From Flaveria trinervia (taxonomy: Eukaryota; Streptophyta; Magnoliopsida; Asterales; Asteraceae), in the NCBI GenBank assembly GCA_025506515.1, contig CM046442.1, positions 14,428,863 through 14,492,862 of the forward strand: a stretch of DNA of 64,000 nt, in the 5' to 3' direction. Position numbers and translations under genes: made by a program. Each line of letters starts with the position of its first letter. Position 1 is the first letter of the stretch. Positions 1 through 10,915 of this stretch are shown in pieces. The notes below the pieces were generated by a model that was not told where the DNA came from, did not search any database, and worked only from the letters and a program-made list of their open reading frames with translations.

Positions 1-1769
1 CAATCCATCGTCTTTGTCTCATGTTGAGATCCTTTTGGTTGAACACGTGTTGGAGACTCTTATGATCGGTGTAAACTATGCATTGCGTCCCATAAAGATA
101 ATGTCGCCAGATCTTCAAAGCGAAAACCACAGCACCAAGTTCAAGATCGTGGGTTGTGTAGGTCACTTCATGAACCTTCAATTGCCTCGATGTGTATGCT
201 ATGAATTTGCCTAGTTGCATGAGGACACAACCAATACCTTGATTAGAGGCATCACATTACACGGTAAAGTCGTCATTTCCATCGGGGAGTGTGAGTATAG
301 GAGCGTTACACAACTTGCGTTTCAATGTCTCGAAAGCCTCTTCTTGTTCGGGTCCCCATTCAAAAAGTCGGTTCTTTTGGGTTAACGCCATTAATGGTAT
401 ATCAATCTTTGAAAAATTTGATATGAACCTACGATAATATCTCACTAAGCCCAGAAAAGAACGAACTTCGGTTGGGGTTGTGGGAACACACCAATTCGTC
501 ACGGCTTCTATTTTACCAGGATCGACATGAATTTCTTGCCTATTCACCACATGCCCTAAGAATTGAACCTCTTCTAACCAGAATTTACACTTGGAAAACT
601 TGGCGCATAATTGCTCTTTCTTCAAAAGTCCAAGAACTTGTCACAAGTGCGTCTCGTGATCGATTTTCATCTTGGAATAAATAAGATTGTCATCAATGAA
701 AACGATCACAAACTTATCCAAATACAGTTTACATACTCGATTCATGAGATCCATGAACACGGCACGTGCATCGGTCAAGCCAAAAGGCATAACCATGAAC
801 TCGTAATGTCCATATCGAATAAGAATAGCGGTCTTTGGAATGTCATCATCGTGAACACATAATTGATGATACCTTGAACGTAGATCGATCTTTGAGAATT
901 GAGTTTCTCCTTGAAGTTGATCGAAGAGATCATCGATTCGAGGAAGAGGGTATCGGTTTTTGATGGTAAGCTTGTTGAGTTCTCGATAGTTGGTGCATAT
1001 ACGAAATGAACCATCCTTCTTCTTCACAAACAGTACAGGTGCACCCCCACAGTGAAGAGCTAGGACGAATGAAGCCCTTATCGGTCAACTCTAGCAGTTG
1101 ACTAGCTAGTTCTTGCATTTCAGACGGTGCAAGACGATAAGGTGATTTAGCCACAGGGTTTGCACCAGGGATTAAGTCAATCTTGAACTCAACTTCTCGC
1201 ACGGGAGGTAGTCCCTTAAGATCCTTGGGAAAGTCCCGCACCACAGGAATGTCTTTCAGTTCCTTACCCTTGGCTTTCGTATTAACTACATATGCCATGA
1301 AAGCCATGTAGTTTTTACTTAAGCACTTGCGGACCTTGATGCAAGACATAAGTTTGAGTCCTTGGGATGATTTCTCCCCAAAGACTTTCAAAGTATCACC
1401 AGTCGATAAAGGAATTTGGATGTACTTCTCGAAGCACAGAATTTCCACACGATGATTGGCTAACCAATCCATGCCAACAATAACATCAAAGCTTCCCAGT
1501 TGCATTGGAATAAGGTCGATGTAGAACTCGTGTTCATTATGGCTCAAGGTACAATCACGTATTACGACGTCAACAACGATAGATTTTCCATCGACGACTT
1601 CGGCCGTGAAGGATCTTTCCAGATTAACACGCGGTTTAGAAAGTATAGGCTCGAATTCCAAGGACATGAAACTCCTACCCGCACCCGAATCAAACAATAC
1701 AGATGCATAATGACTATTTACAAGATACATACCTGTTTGGTAATAACCTATTATTGGTATGATGAACAC
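1..1769 (-). pseudogene. Element D pol: protease, reverse transcriptase, RNase H (broken)
   Basis: Conceptual translation on the minus strand gives, in order: an aspartic protease with the LFDSGAGRSFMS motif near 1668-1705 and a second IVGMDWLANH segment; an RT with NYRELNKLTIKNRYPLPRID near 950-1010 and FIDDNLIYS near 680; and an RNase H with the TDHKSL motif near 40-60. A frame change near 1030-1040 splits the RT, a stop lies between 625 and 641, and a TAA interrupts the start of RNase H near 258. Its role in an intact element would be polyprotein cleavage and cDNA synthesis. Here it is a relic. The family assignment is firm; clade-level assignment is inference. Confidence 0.88.
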
Positions 1770-1785
1770 AAAGACAAGAAATGAT

Positions 1786-2644
1786 TTAAAAGGAGTTCAA
1801 CGACGTACCATTCACCACGTCGTTGTTGGCTTGGGCTTGATTGGCATTGATGTTGAAAGCCCTTCCATGAGCCGGTGGCACAGTTCCCGCATTGCGAGGG
1901 CATTGCGGACGAATATCACCAGGCTCGCCACAGTTATAGTAGGTTCGGCATGGAATGTTGCTCGCATGATGGTACTTGCACATGTTACACATAGGATATG
2001 GGCTAGCATAAGCTCTAGCCATGGGAGCTTGATTTTCAACCACCATTTGTTTTTTGAGGAGCATTGGGGGCGGTCACAACGTAGTTGCGTGTCGGGGAGA
2101 ACTTATGCTTCTTGTTTTGGGAAGATGACTCGGCCCTTACCTCCTTTGTTTCCTCGGGTGTCACCTTCGCAATAGACTTGGAAACCTTTGCCGACATAGT
2201 GCCAGCTCTAATATGATACTCGGTGAGCTGCACAGTGATAGTAATTGCCTCCTCCAAAGTTGTGGGCCTACTACCCACCAAGACATCTTGAATTTGAGGT
2301 GGCACCCCCTTGATAAATTTCTCAATGTTACATGGCACAGTGTCCACCATGTGTGGTAGAAGCATACTCAACTCATGATGCCGGGTGGAATAAGCCACGT
2401 GATTTCCACCATCTTATTTGAGGTTCCAAAATTCCTCGTCTAGCTTTTGCAACTCGCTCCTCGGGCAAAACTTTTGGATCATGATATCCTTAAATTCCTC
2501 CCAGGACAACGCCAAAGCAACCTCAATCCCACGATTTCTCTTTTCACTATTCCACCATGTGAGTGCCCGTTGTTGAAGGACACTTGTAGCATAGCGAACC
2601 TTGAACTCGTCGGGGCACTCACTAACAATGAATGTGTTCTCCAC
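1786..2644 (-). pseudogene. Element D gag (N-terminally truncated, broken)
   Basis: Three minus-strand pieces (2644-2414, 2398-2036, 2064-1786) together resemble a plant Gypsy gag. The capsid-like part contains the ALTWWNSE and EFKDIMIQKFCPRSELQK motifs, and the nucleocapsid part carries one CCHC-type knuckle, CYNCGEPGDIRPQCP-like. The expected first half of gag is absent: upstream of about 2700 the sequence passes directly into LTR-like DNA, so a deletion removed the leader and gag start. Stops near 2400 and a frame change near 2050 also break it. Confidence 0.8.
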
Positions 2645-2739
2645 GAATCAAAGCTCTCAATCAATTTCTGGTTCGAAGGCCGGGAGGTGGTGTTTGCGTG
2701 GTTGCAGGTTCGCGGTTAAAGTGGAGATCGAAAGGGATG

Positions 2740-3503
2740 TTAATGTTGGTTTCAGGTGCAATTGAGAGTTGCAATTGATTAGCATTAGGTATATGATTGT
2801 TTAGGTGAGTTTAATTAGAGTATTATTAGGTTTAAATTGACAATTAGGTGATGATTAACACCCGATGGTTACTCGAGCTCGAATGCTCCTGTAACCGACG
2901 TTTAAACACAATTAAAGTATGAATTTAAGTTCGAACCACGCTCACGAATCGATTTGGAACGGTTTGATTCATAAACCGACAAGTTTAAATCGTTTTTTTG
3001 GCTTCACCGGATATACGGGGGAAGGGAGGGTTGGTTTGGGTTTGTTTTTAGAAATTACACAAATGGTCCTTGAAGTTTAATTTGTTATTATTTTATGCTT
3101 AAAACTCTCATTTAATGTATTAAAATTAACAAAATACCCATTGGACTTAATTTTAACATTAATTCTTAACTTGTTAACTTTTATTATCATTATTATTAAT
3201 ATTAAAATATCATTATTATTATTAATTGTATTAATATTATTATTATATTATAATAATATAAAAATGAGTGATCTAATTGGAACACTTTTAAAACTTGAGT
3301 TACTTAATTGGAACACTTTTGAAAGTTGGTTACTATTTTACAAAGTTACCCCTATATTTAATTTAGTGAACCATTCACTTTCAAATTACAACTTAAATGC
3401 AAGAACACATAAACCACCCATGAGTTTTATAAATGACAGCAATGGTCTTTACAAGAATAAACGATGTTAACTTTTAGTTAAATAAAAAATACAAGATGTT
3501 ACA
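2740..3503 (-). repeat. Element D 5' LTR fragment (first ~760 bp)
   Basis: On the minus strand it starts TGTAACATCTTGTA at 3503. The piece at 2740-3080 matches the right arm of LTR F (45.58-45.92 kb) in order and wording: a GGTGCAATTGAG block, a CGACGTTTA block, a GC-rich CCGGATATACGGG block, and a block reading roughly AAATGGTCCTTG. The 3' part of the LTR, which should end GTGTGACA, is missing. The right end is AT-rich with ATTATT runs. Confidence 0.7.
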
Positions 3504-4032
3504 TTAATATAACATCTAAGATTAAAGTTCAGTATTGAAAAACCATATTAAATACTGAAATGTTATGTTATCAAATACTAATTATTAGTCTCTAAATAAT
3601 ACATTAGTGACTAAATGTTATGTTATAAGGGAGTAAATCTCAGTCTTATTAAGGACTGAATTATCATAAAACCTAGATCTAATTAAGCATATTTAGGACA
3701 AATTTGACATGTTTAAGAACTAATTTTCAGTCTCCAAAAGACTATCACCAAAGACTAATTTTTAGTCGCGGATGAAAGGTATTCGAGACTTAAATGACTT
3801 GAAACAAGGGGATAAATTAAGGACTGATTTTAGGTGTCTTAGAGATTGAATGTTAGTCCCTATTGATGGCACACAATTGAGACTGGAATTTAGTGACTAA
3901 TGTGAGTATCTAGGACTAGGTATTAAAAACTGACTGGTGACTACCAAAATCGATCCCTGGTATCCATTAAAGATCGATTAGGGGGAATCATAGACTAATT
4001 TTCAGTCTCAAATAACCCACTATTTTGTAGTG
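3504..4032. mobile_element. CACTA-type (En/Spm) transposon remnant, one terminus only
   Basis: The right end reads CACTATTTTGTAGTG, which reversed is CACTACAAAATAGTG, the usual CACTA terminus. The segment holds many copies of an ACTAATTTTCAGTC-like word in both orientations, as expected of the sub-terminal repeats bound by CACTA transposases. No matching CACTAC terminus was found on the left, so it is truncated. No transposase ORF is present. Confidence 0.6.
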
Positions 4033-4524
4033 GAAAAGTTGGGTTTGGATTTTTAAGATTTACAAAAATGGTCCCTTAGGTTTTCAGTTTAACGTTTTAT
4101 GTTTAAAACTTTTTTTAAAGTTTCAAAATTGGCAAAATAATCCCCTGAACTTAAATCACTTTAAGTTTTAATTATTTTACAACTTATTACTTATTTAACT
4201 TTATTAGTTATTACTTCTATTATTATTAATATTTTTAACTTATCTTATTGTTAACATTATTTTTTATTATTATCATTATTAACATTATTATTATTAATGT
4301 TATTATTATTGCTATTATCATTATTATTATTATTAGCATTACTAATATTGTTATTAGCATTATTACTATTATTATTAAAGTTATTATTATTAGTTATTAA
4401 AAAGAATTAAAGACAATAAGAAAATAAACGTGACTATTCCTTAAGTTTCATAATTGACAACAATGGTACTTACAAGAATAAACGATGCTAACTTTTAATT
4501 AACGGAAAAATACAGGATGTTACA
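4033..4524 (-). repeat. Second LTR fragment of the D/F/H family
   Basis: It aligns with 3029-3503: a TTACAAAAATGGTCC block, an AT-rich block with ATTATT runs, then the terminal ACAGGATGTTACA ending at 4524 (LTR start on the minus strand). The CACTA terminus at 4032 abuts it, so the CACTA element probably landed in this LTR copy or the two were joined by deletion. Confidence 0.55.
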
Positions 4525-4710
4525 TTTGATGTGAACCAAAAGAATTCAAAGCCACATACTCTGTGTATACCGTTTTATAGTTACAACAATATTTTCTTGC
4601 ACCATATTTAGCCAAGTAAGATACTTTTTTGCTTTTAGACTATTTCAATTATTTTTTCTTTATTTTATTACATTTAACTTTATTATTAATAAAAAAATTG
4701 GTCGCTATTG

Positions 4711-5537
4711 TGTTAGGACCGTTTAAGTACGGAGTACTAATTGATTCTGTGTGTATACCAACTCAAATAGTGCAGAATCCTATTTGATTGGTGATCCAAT
4801 CAGGGAGAACACAGTTAAGATCAATCTAACGATTAATGAAACATTATGAATGATTAGAACACAATCAACTGTGATCTATGAACTTGGAACAGGTCTTCTT
4901 GAGTCTCTGGACGGCTAGGGTACGATTATATGCATAGGTACTCGAATTGTTATGTTTTTTCACGAATTAGGTGGTATTTATAGGTTAGGGTTTGTCATTC
5001 GTATGACTGAACCATTAGCATAGTTCAGTCGTGCGATTGAAGCATGCAGTTGATCCATCCGCACGACTGAAGGTCCAGTCGTGCGACTGAGTCAACCTTA
5101 TGTCTCAATCATGCGACTGATCCAGTGTCCTGGTTCAGTCGTGCGACTGATCCAGTGTCCTGGTTCAGTCGTGCGACTGATCCAGTGTCCTGGTTCAGTC
5201 GTGCGACTGATCCAGTCTCCTGGTTCAGTCGTACGACTGGTCCATTAGCATGAAGTATTCATGCGTATGGTCCATTAGCATGGTCCATTCGCATGAGAAC
5301 TTCACACGATTAAGTTTGAACATATTTCTCAATCATTATTGACTAAAAACTATGTACAATAACCTCAACCTATATAGTTAGTTCAATATGCATTATCACA
5401 CAATAAACAATGAAATATTAAACATTATATGCATCAACCACACATTTCATTTCATTCATACCCATTCAATTACATATTTGTAAGACATGAAAGACATTTT
5501 ACATCAAGCTCCTAAACTAGGTACACATGTATCTACA
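4711..5537 (-). repeat. Element C 3' LTR (827 bp)
   Basis: Matches 36601-37337 along its length. It holds a minus-strand TATAAATA box (4975-4982) and, upstream of it in transcription sense, a cluster of CAGTCGTGCGACTG-type words (4995-5300). Four 30-bp tandem units at 5112-5231, against one in the 5' LTR, account for the whole 90-bp length difference between the two LTRs. Confidence 0.93.
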
Positions 5538-5550
5538 AGCTCTCCCTTGG
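5538..5550 (-). promoter_or_regulatory. Element C polypurine tract
   Basis: On the minus strand CCAAGGGAGAGCT lies directly before the 3' LTR, the place where plus-strand DNA synthesis is primed. Confidence 0.7.
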
Positions 5551-5567
5551 ACCTAGTTTACATCATT

Positions 5568-8500
5568 GTCTAACATTCTTCATTAGCTCTTCAAACTTCT
5601 TGTACTTCTCTCTTGTAGCTCCAGCATGTATCTCAAATACAAAACCGAGCCTTATCACATTCTGAAACTGGAGGGCTTGTACAATGTCTTACGAATCATA
5701 GAATAACGACCACTTGTATAAAGTATAAACATTGTCAGCAGACAAGTTAGTCAGCCACATAGGGTCCAATACCCGATAGTATCCATTTGGCTCTCCTTTT
5801 GTAAGACTATGACCGCTTCACCTGTTCTTCAATCGTAGTACCACCACTTGAAGTATGGAGTGAAGTCCTGTGGCATTTCCCTTAGAGGAATTCTGGACAT
5901 TGTGCGCGGAGGACTCCACTTCAGCACTACCTTAGGCTTTCCAGTTATGGGATCAATTCAGACCGTTTGATGTACCTCTTCAGTTGTTGAGGTCTGAAGT
6001 TTACCCACTTAGTGTGGTACTTTTCCTCAATGCAGCCTCAAACTAGCCTGACATTTTCTTAGAATTAGCATATAGCAACTTTAGACGTGCTAGCTGGTTG
6101 AGCTCAAAACTAGGGAGAGTCTTTAGATCGTGTGGGAATCTAAATTACTTTATGCCCTTTTCTCTCTTCACGGCATACACATTAAGATCCTCAAAATAAG
6201 CGCATACGATAATCTTGCCTGACACCTTTAAGTGTTTCTTGACTTTGTACAGCTTGGTGTAGACATTTGGCTTTTATGCAGTGCGCATGGCTTGGATCTC
6301 AGAAAAACAAGCCGCCCATTCAGCCTTTTTGATGTCAACATCAGCGTTTGAGGCTTGGGCTTTACCCTTATTCTTCTCGGACTCTTTCTCCATCTGATCC
6401 AGCTTGTCAAATGTATCACTGACAAGAGTATCACCCAGATGCGGGACTACATTTCCCTCTCTGTCATAATACTCTGGATAATGGTCAGCAGTGATGTCCT
6501 CGATCTCGATTTCATCTATGTCATTGAGCTCATCGTCACTTGTAACTTCAAAAGTAGGAGCGTCCTTAACGATCTCTTCCGGGTTGAGTCGGAACATCTC
6601 AACAAGCTATTCATCAGTAAGATCATGAATGATTTCTCCTTCTTCAAGAGTATAGCTTACAGACCTTCTGACTATCCCTCACAAATCAAGAATCATTGTA
6701 AGTTGAGACTTGATTTGCTGAAGGGGAGTAACATCATACTCATCTTGCTGAGATGATTGATCTACTTGATTTAAACATGTAAATAGATCAACAATTTGTA
6801 ATTTATCAAGACAATCAAACATTTGATAAAGATACATAAACATTAAGTACATAATTTTAATACATGATTCAAGTACAAAAGCTTTCAAATATACAAATAT
6901 CTAATCATTACTTTTGCCCTGAATAGTTGGCTTCTCAGCAGATGGAGCAAAAGATGAGGCTCCTTGGTCTTGATTTCTCTTTGTACGACTCTCTTGACCC
7001 TAAGCTGAGGCAGATGCAGTTGCATCTCATTTTTCATTACCATCATCATTATGCCTTCCCTTTGTCCGTTCATCTTCATTGGCCTCATCATCATCACTAT
7101 CGTCATCCTCTTCATCATCATCATCATCATCTCCTTCTCTGATCTTGAGGGGCTCATCTTTTGATCCCTTTAACTTGAGCATGATGGTCTTGTTAGAAGC
7201 CTCCAACTCCTCTATTCTCTTTGCTGATTAGATGTTATGCTCTTGGAGTTGGATAATTTGTTGAGCTTGCTATGAGATCTGCTGTGCTTGGGTAGCGTTT
7301 AGCTCCGCAAGCTGACGTAGTTAGGCAGCCTTCTCTTCATCAGCAGCTAACAGCTTCAGCACCATATGGTTAAGTGCTGACAGTTGTTCCTCTACCCTAA
7401 TGGGGGTAGAGATGGTCCTGTGGTGAATGTCGGGTGGGATGATGGCCGGCTTGGTGGCTGGTGGTGGTAGTGGTGGTTGTGGTGAATATGGGTGGTGGTA
7501 TATGAGTGGGTGGTGAAGGGTAGGTTGTAGTTATAGTGGATGGAGTGTGGTAGTGATAGGTGGTGTGGTAGTGGTGGTGGCGGTGGTAGTTGTGGTAGAT
7601 GTGGATGTGGTGGTGGTGGATGTAGTGGTGGCATTGGCAGTGGAAGTGGATGAGGTCAATGTGAACCTTAGCCTCTTCCCCTTCTTGCCGTAGGGTTGAG
7701 CCATTTTCTTTCTCCTCGAGCCCTTGGACACAGTGGCTCCCCCTTGGCCACTGGGCTGGTCTGGGGTGTAAGATGGGTCAGTAGCAGCCTCCCTAGACTC
7801 ACCCTGGCATCCACCTACCGCCCTAATCCCTCACTTGGTGGTAACCACCCTACTGCCCAACGTCCAAACCAAAGGCTCCTCATCAGACTCTTCCTCCTCA
7901 TCATGATGGAAGTCCTAATGGAATCTAGCCGTATCAGCTCCTTCGTGGGTGGATGGTGGAGGTGTAATATCTGTGGTAGTGGCCCTAGATTGGGTGGTGC
8001 CAGTATCTCCACCATCACCACTGTCATCATCATCAGAGTCATCAGATGGGAGCACAATCGGCTCAGAGTCAGAGTCACTATCATCGTGACACCACTTCCT
8101 CTTCGTTGGCACCACGTAGTCCTCTCAGGCCAAATGCCCAAACAGTCTCCTTACCGGGGGCTTCACCTGCTTCCCCCGGTAAACCCTCATCCGCCCTAGG
8201 GTGGTATCATCCATCACCTCTAGTGTAACAACATTCTCTCTCTCCTTGGGCAGCAAAGGAAGCTTTTGGTCGATGATCATCTGTATGAATCGGGGGTACA
8301 TGCAGAGGCCTTCCTTGCCTTTGGCCTCTATGTTCTCCACCAAGTAGGTGAAGATCATCCTCGAAAAGCTGAACGGGTGGTTCAGCATCAGAGCTACATA
8401 GGCGTTCTAGATCTGGTCTGATAGCTCATCAAATCCACCCATCCTCGATGCTATACACCTCAGTAGCAAAAGAGCTAAGTATTTGAACTAGGGGCACAGG

Positions 8501-8892
8501 TTGCTCTTGTTGAGCACACCTGCGTTGATGTCCCCCAAGTACTTAGCCCGAAGAAAACATCCACAAAATCTTAACGGATGCAGTCTGGTGGGGCAATCGC
8601 TATCGTCTCCCAACTCTAAGACAGTCCTTAGGTCCTCCTCACTAATGTCAATGTCCTGACCAAAGATGGGACTCCGAATCCGGTGAGGCTTTGAGGACCT
8701 ATCTACAACAACGCTTTCCCAGAAAGCCTGCTGTATCGAGCTGTATGGGGTGCACGGAGTGGAGATAGCTCTGAAAACCCTTGACCTCCTTAGAAATGAA
8801 CTAATGACCGCAAACTCAGACGCGTTCCGGGATGTCAAGTCAAGATGAGCACATATATTGTGCTTTGTGCTCATCATCCACTGACTTGCCAT
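5568..8892 (-). pseudogene. Element C extra ORF in the envelope position (broken)
   Basis: The chosen start is the ATG at 8892 (MASQWMMSTKH). The first third reads as a globular domain in pieces: ISTPCTPYSSIQQAFWESVV, PIFGQDIDISEEDLRTVLEL, and a segment with FSRMIFTYLVENIEAKGKEG and CMYPRFIQMIIDQKLPLLP. I recall this wording from ORFs next to Copia pol in composite genomes, sometimes misnamed in databases. Next come an acidic DSDSDSEPIVLPSDDSDDDD stretch near 8050, a Thr/Pro-rich low-complexity part (7400-7730), a probable coiled coil (7150-7380), and another acidic region (6274-6597). The C-terminal part ends VFEIHAGATREKYKKFEELM...VRQ with a stop near 5568. No signal peptide or clear membrane segment was seen, so envelope function is not supported. 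Several stops and shifts break it. Function unknown. Confidence 0.6.
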
Positions 8893-9408
8893 ACTGCTGC
8901 AACACAAGATAGATAAACACTAGAATGTGTGTAATCGAATGACATTTGAATTTATTGGATTTGAATCCTTTTGTTCTGTCGTGCGAATGGACAGGGCGAT
9001 TGAGTCTGAGTCGTGCGATTGAGCAAGCGACTAGGCTTAGTCGTATGCTGTCCCTTGCGGTTGACACAGTCGTGCGACTGAACTCAAACGCATGGTATAG
9101 TCGTGCTATTGTGCCATTCGCCCAGCTCAGTCATGCGATTGAAGTTCATTAGTACGTCCATTCGCATGACAGTCTGTGTTTCCATTCAAATTCAAATCAT
9201 GAGCAAAACTTGATGTTAGACGTTGTGGTTTGGCTCATTAGACTCGCAATCGTTCCAATTAACATCTAACACATTTTAAGTTAGCGATTTACTTAGTTTT
9301 AAAGGTTTATTTTGTGTATTAAGTTTTGGTTCTTATTAGGGCTCAAATCTGTCGATTTAGGGCATGATTTGATGAGTCTTTGAGTGGATAACACTGCACA
9401 TTACCTGT
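8893..9408. other. Element C region upstream of the extra ORF
   Basis: Non-coding. 8975-9170 holds a cluster of degenerate GTCGTGCGACTG words like those in the LTRs of C. Element A is inserted at its right edge, and the target duplication CCTGT is at 9404-9408. Before that insertion it continued into 27984. Confidence 0.6.
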
Positions 9409-10205
9409 TGTAACACCCGGATACTTATTATTTTGAAGCCGGTGAAGAAAGAAAAGAAAATAAAGTTCAAAGTCGAGGGACCAAACTCGCCAACGAAGAA
9501 AAGTTGGAAATGTGGTGATATTAGTAGGGAGAGGGCAGCCCACTCTCCCTACACATCCCACATTTCAGATTTCATAGAGAGAAGAAGAGAGAAAGGAGAA
9601 AAAGTTGGTTCGAGTTAGTTCGGGTCGCCAAAATCATCGTGTAGCAAGCCAAATCGAAGCTCTTGTCGTTGTGCTCGTTTGTGTGAGTTCTAGAACCCCA
9701 CTTTTACTTTTTTTCGAACGATTTTGGGGCTGGAAAACATCTAAAATCGGGTTTTTGAGTATGTGTATGTTGACCCGTTTGTGTATGTGTATGTGTATGT
9801 ATGATGCGTTTGTGGCTTGATTGTGAGCTTGTGTGTGCTTGAGTGGTGTCGTGGTATGCATCCCTAAGGTTTAGGATGGTCGATTTGGGCTTAAAATGGG
9901 TTTAGAGGAGTTTGGAGGCCGAAAACCCTCGGTTGCAGTCAGGATGAACTGCATTCTGCATCAGTTAGGGCTAGGCGACCGACTGGAGGCCGAATGGAGG
10001 CCATACGTCCGATTAGGGTGCGATTGGGGTCCATTCGCACGATTGAAGGGCCAGTCGCATGGGGGTCATGCGACTGAAGGTCCAGTCACATAAGTGCTCA
10101 TCCGCATTAATCCTATTCGCATGAGGTGCATCCGCATTGTCCATTCGCACGACTGGATGTTCATTCCCATAGGTGTTCATCCGTATTAGTTCATTCGCAT
10201 GATGT

Positions 10206-10232
10206 TCAGTCGCATGGAGGCCATGCGACTGA
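10206..10232. repeat. Perfect 12-bp palindrome in LTR A
   Basis: TCAGTCGCATGG, a 3-base loop AGG, then CCATGCGACTGA. A slightly changed copy is at the same place in the 3' LTR (near 17313-17340) and, reversed, in both LTRs of B. Confidence 0.8.
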
Positions 10233-10639
10233 AGGGTGTCCATACGCCGAATAGGGCTGTTGCACCCGTGGGAAGCGTAGTTTGACTTCTGACTTTCGGA
10301 GAAAGGGCAGATGTAAGTTTTGACGTAAAGGTTTTTGTAAGAGCATGTAAGATGACGATTGAGGCCTTAGAGAACATGTTGGGCATGATGATGATGATGT
10401 TGCATAATTAGGCTTGTTACGTATGTAGGATGTTGCCCTGTATGATGATGATGATTGCGTATGATATGTCCTTATTATGATGTTTGTTTATCCTTCTGGT
10501 GGCTTTACGTGTCATGTTAATGAATAATGAAGTATTATGTAACGTAAAGTGAAAGATAATGAAAGGGGAACATAAAGTAAGAATGCATGCATTATTGAAT
10601 GATGAACGAACGAAGGAAAGGCTTGCAAGCACATAAATG

Positions 10640-10915
10640 AGGTGAGCAACCCTGTTGTTGCAACAAACTCGGATGGTATGCAATCCTGAGATTGCTATGA
10701 GGTGAGCACCCCTATGGTTGCAACAGACTCGGACAGGGCGTTATTGTGAAGTTGCCATGAGGTGAGCACCCCTATGGTTGCAAGAGACTCGGAAAGCATG
10801 CTATCGTTGAAATTGGCAATTGGGGTGAGCAACTATATGGTTGCAATAGACTCGGATAGCGCGAAGTCATTGGGATTGTTAATGAGGTGAGCGACCCTGT
10901 TGTCGCAACAGACTC
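10640..10915. repeat. LTR minisatellite, ~60-bp units (5 copies)
   Basis: Each unit carries GGTGAGC, then TTGCAACAGACTCGG about 15 bases on. Units differ by about 10-25%. The same array is in the 3' LTR of A (17745-18030) and, reversed with seven units, in B (18685-19100 and 25868-26275). Confidence 0.85.

Larger units (their letters stand above)
1..3503 (-). mobile_element. Element D: decayed Ty3/Gypsy retrotransposon, 5' part only
   Basis: Reading right to left the order is LTR fragment, gag, protease, reverse transcriptase, RNase H. The window edge cuts RNase H, so the integrase and 3' LTR lie outside. The order PR-RT-RH and the wording of the RT motifs place it in Ty3/Gypsy, close to chromoviruses A and B here but clearly older, since they share motifs with many differences. 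The 5' LTR is shortened and abuts the middle of gag, so the primer-binding site and gag N-terminus are gone. It cannot be autonomous. Confidence 0.85.

Noticed and set aside
7392..7731. Overlapping Pro/His-rich and Thr-rich ORFs on the minus strand
   Set aside because: Products of a (GGT)n/(ACC)n-rich stretch inside the broken extra ORF of element C; the Thr/Pro-rich linker is part of that ORF, and the other frames are shadows.
5568..8892. Retroviral envelope gene
   Set aside because: It is in the envelope position but has no signal peptide, transmembrane anchor or surface-protein features; described only as an extra ORF of unknown function.
9896..10093. Short LTR ORFs (also at 17005, 19348, 26528) as genes
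   Set aside because: They lie in LTR word clusters and minisatellites and are not kept in frame between LTR copies.
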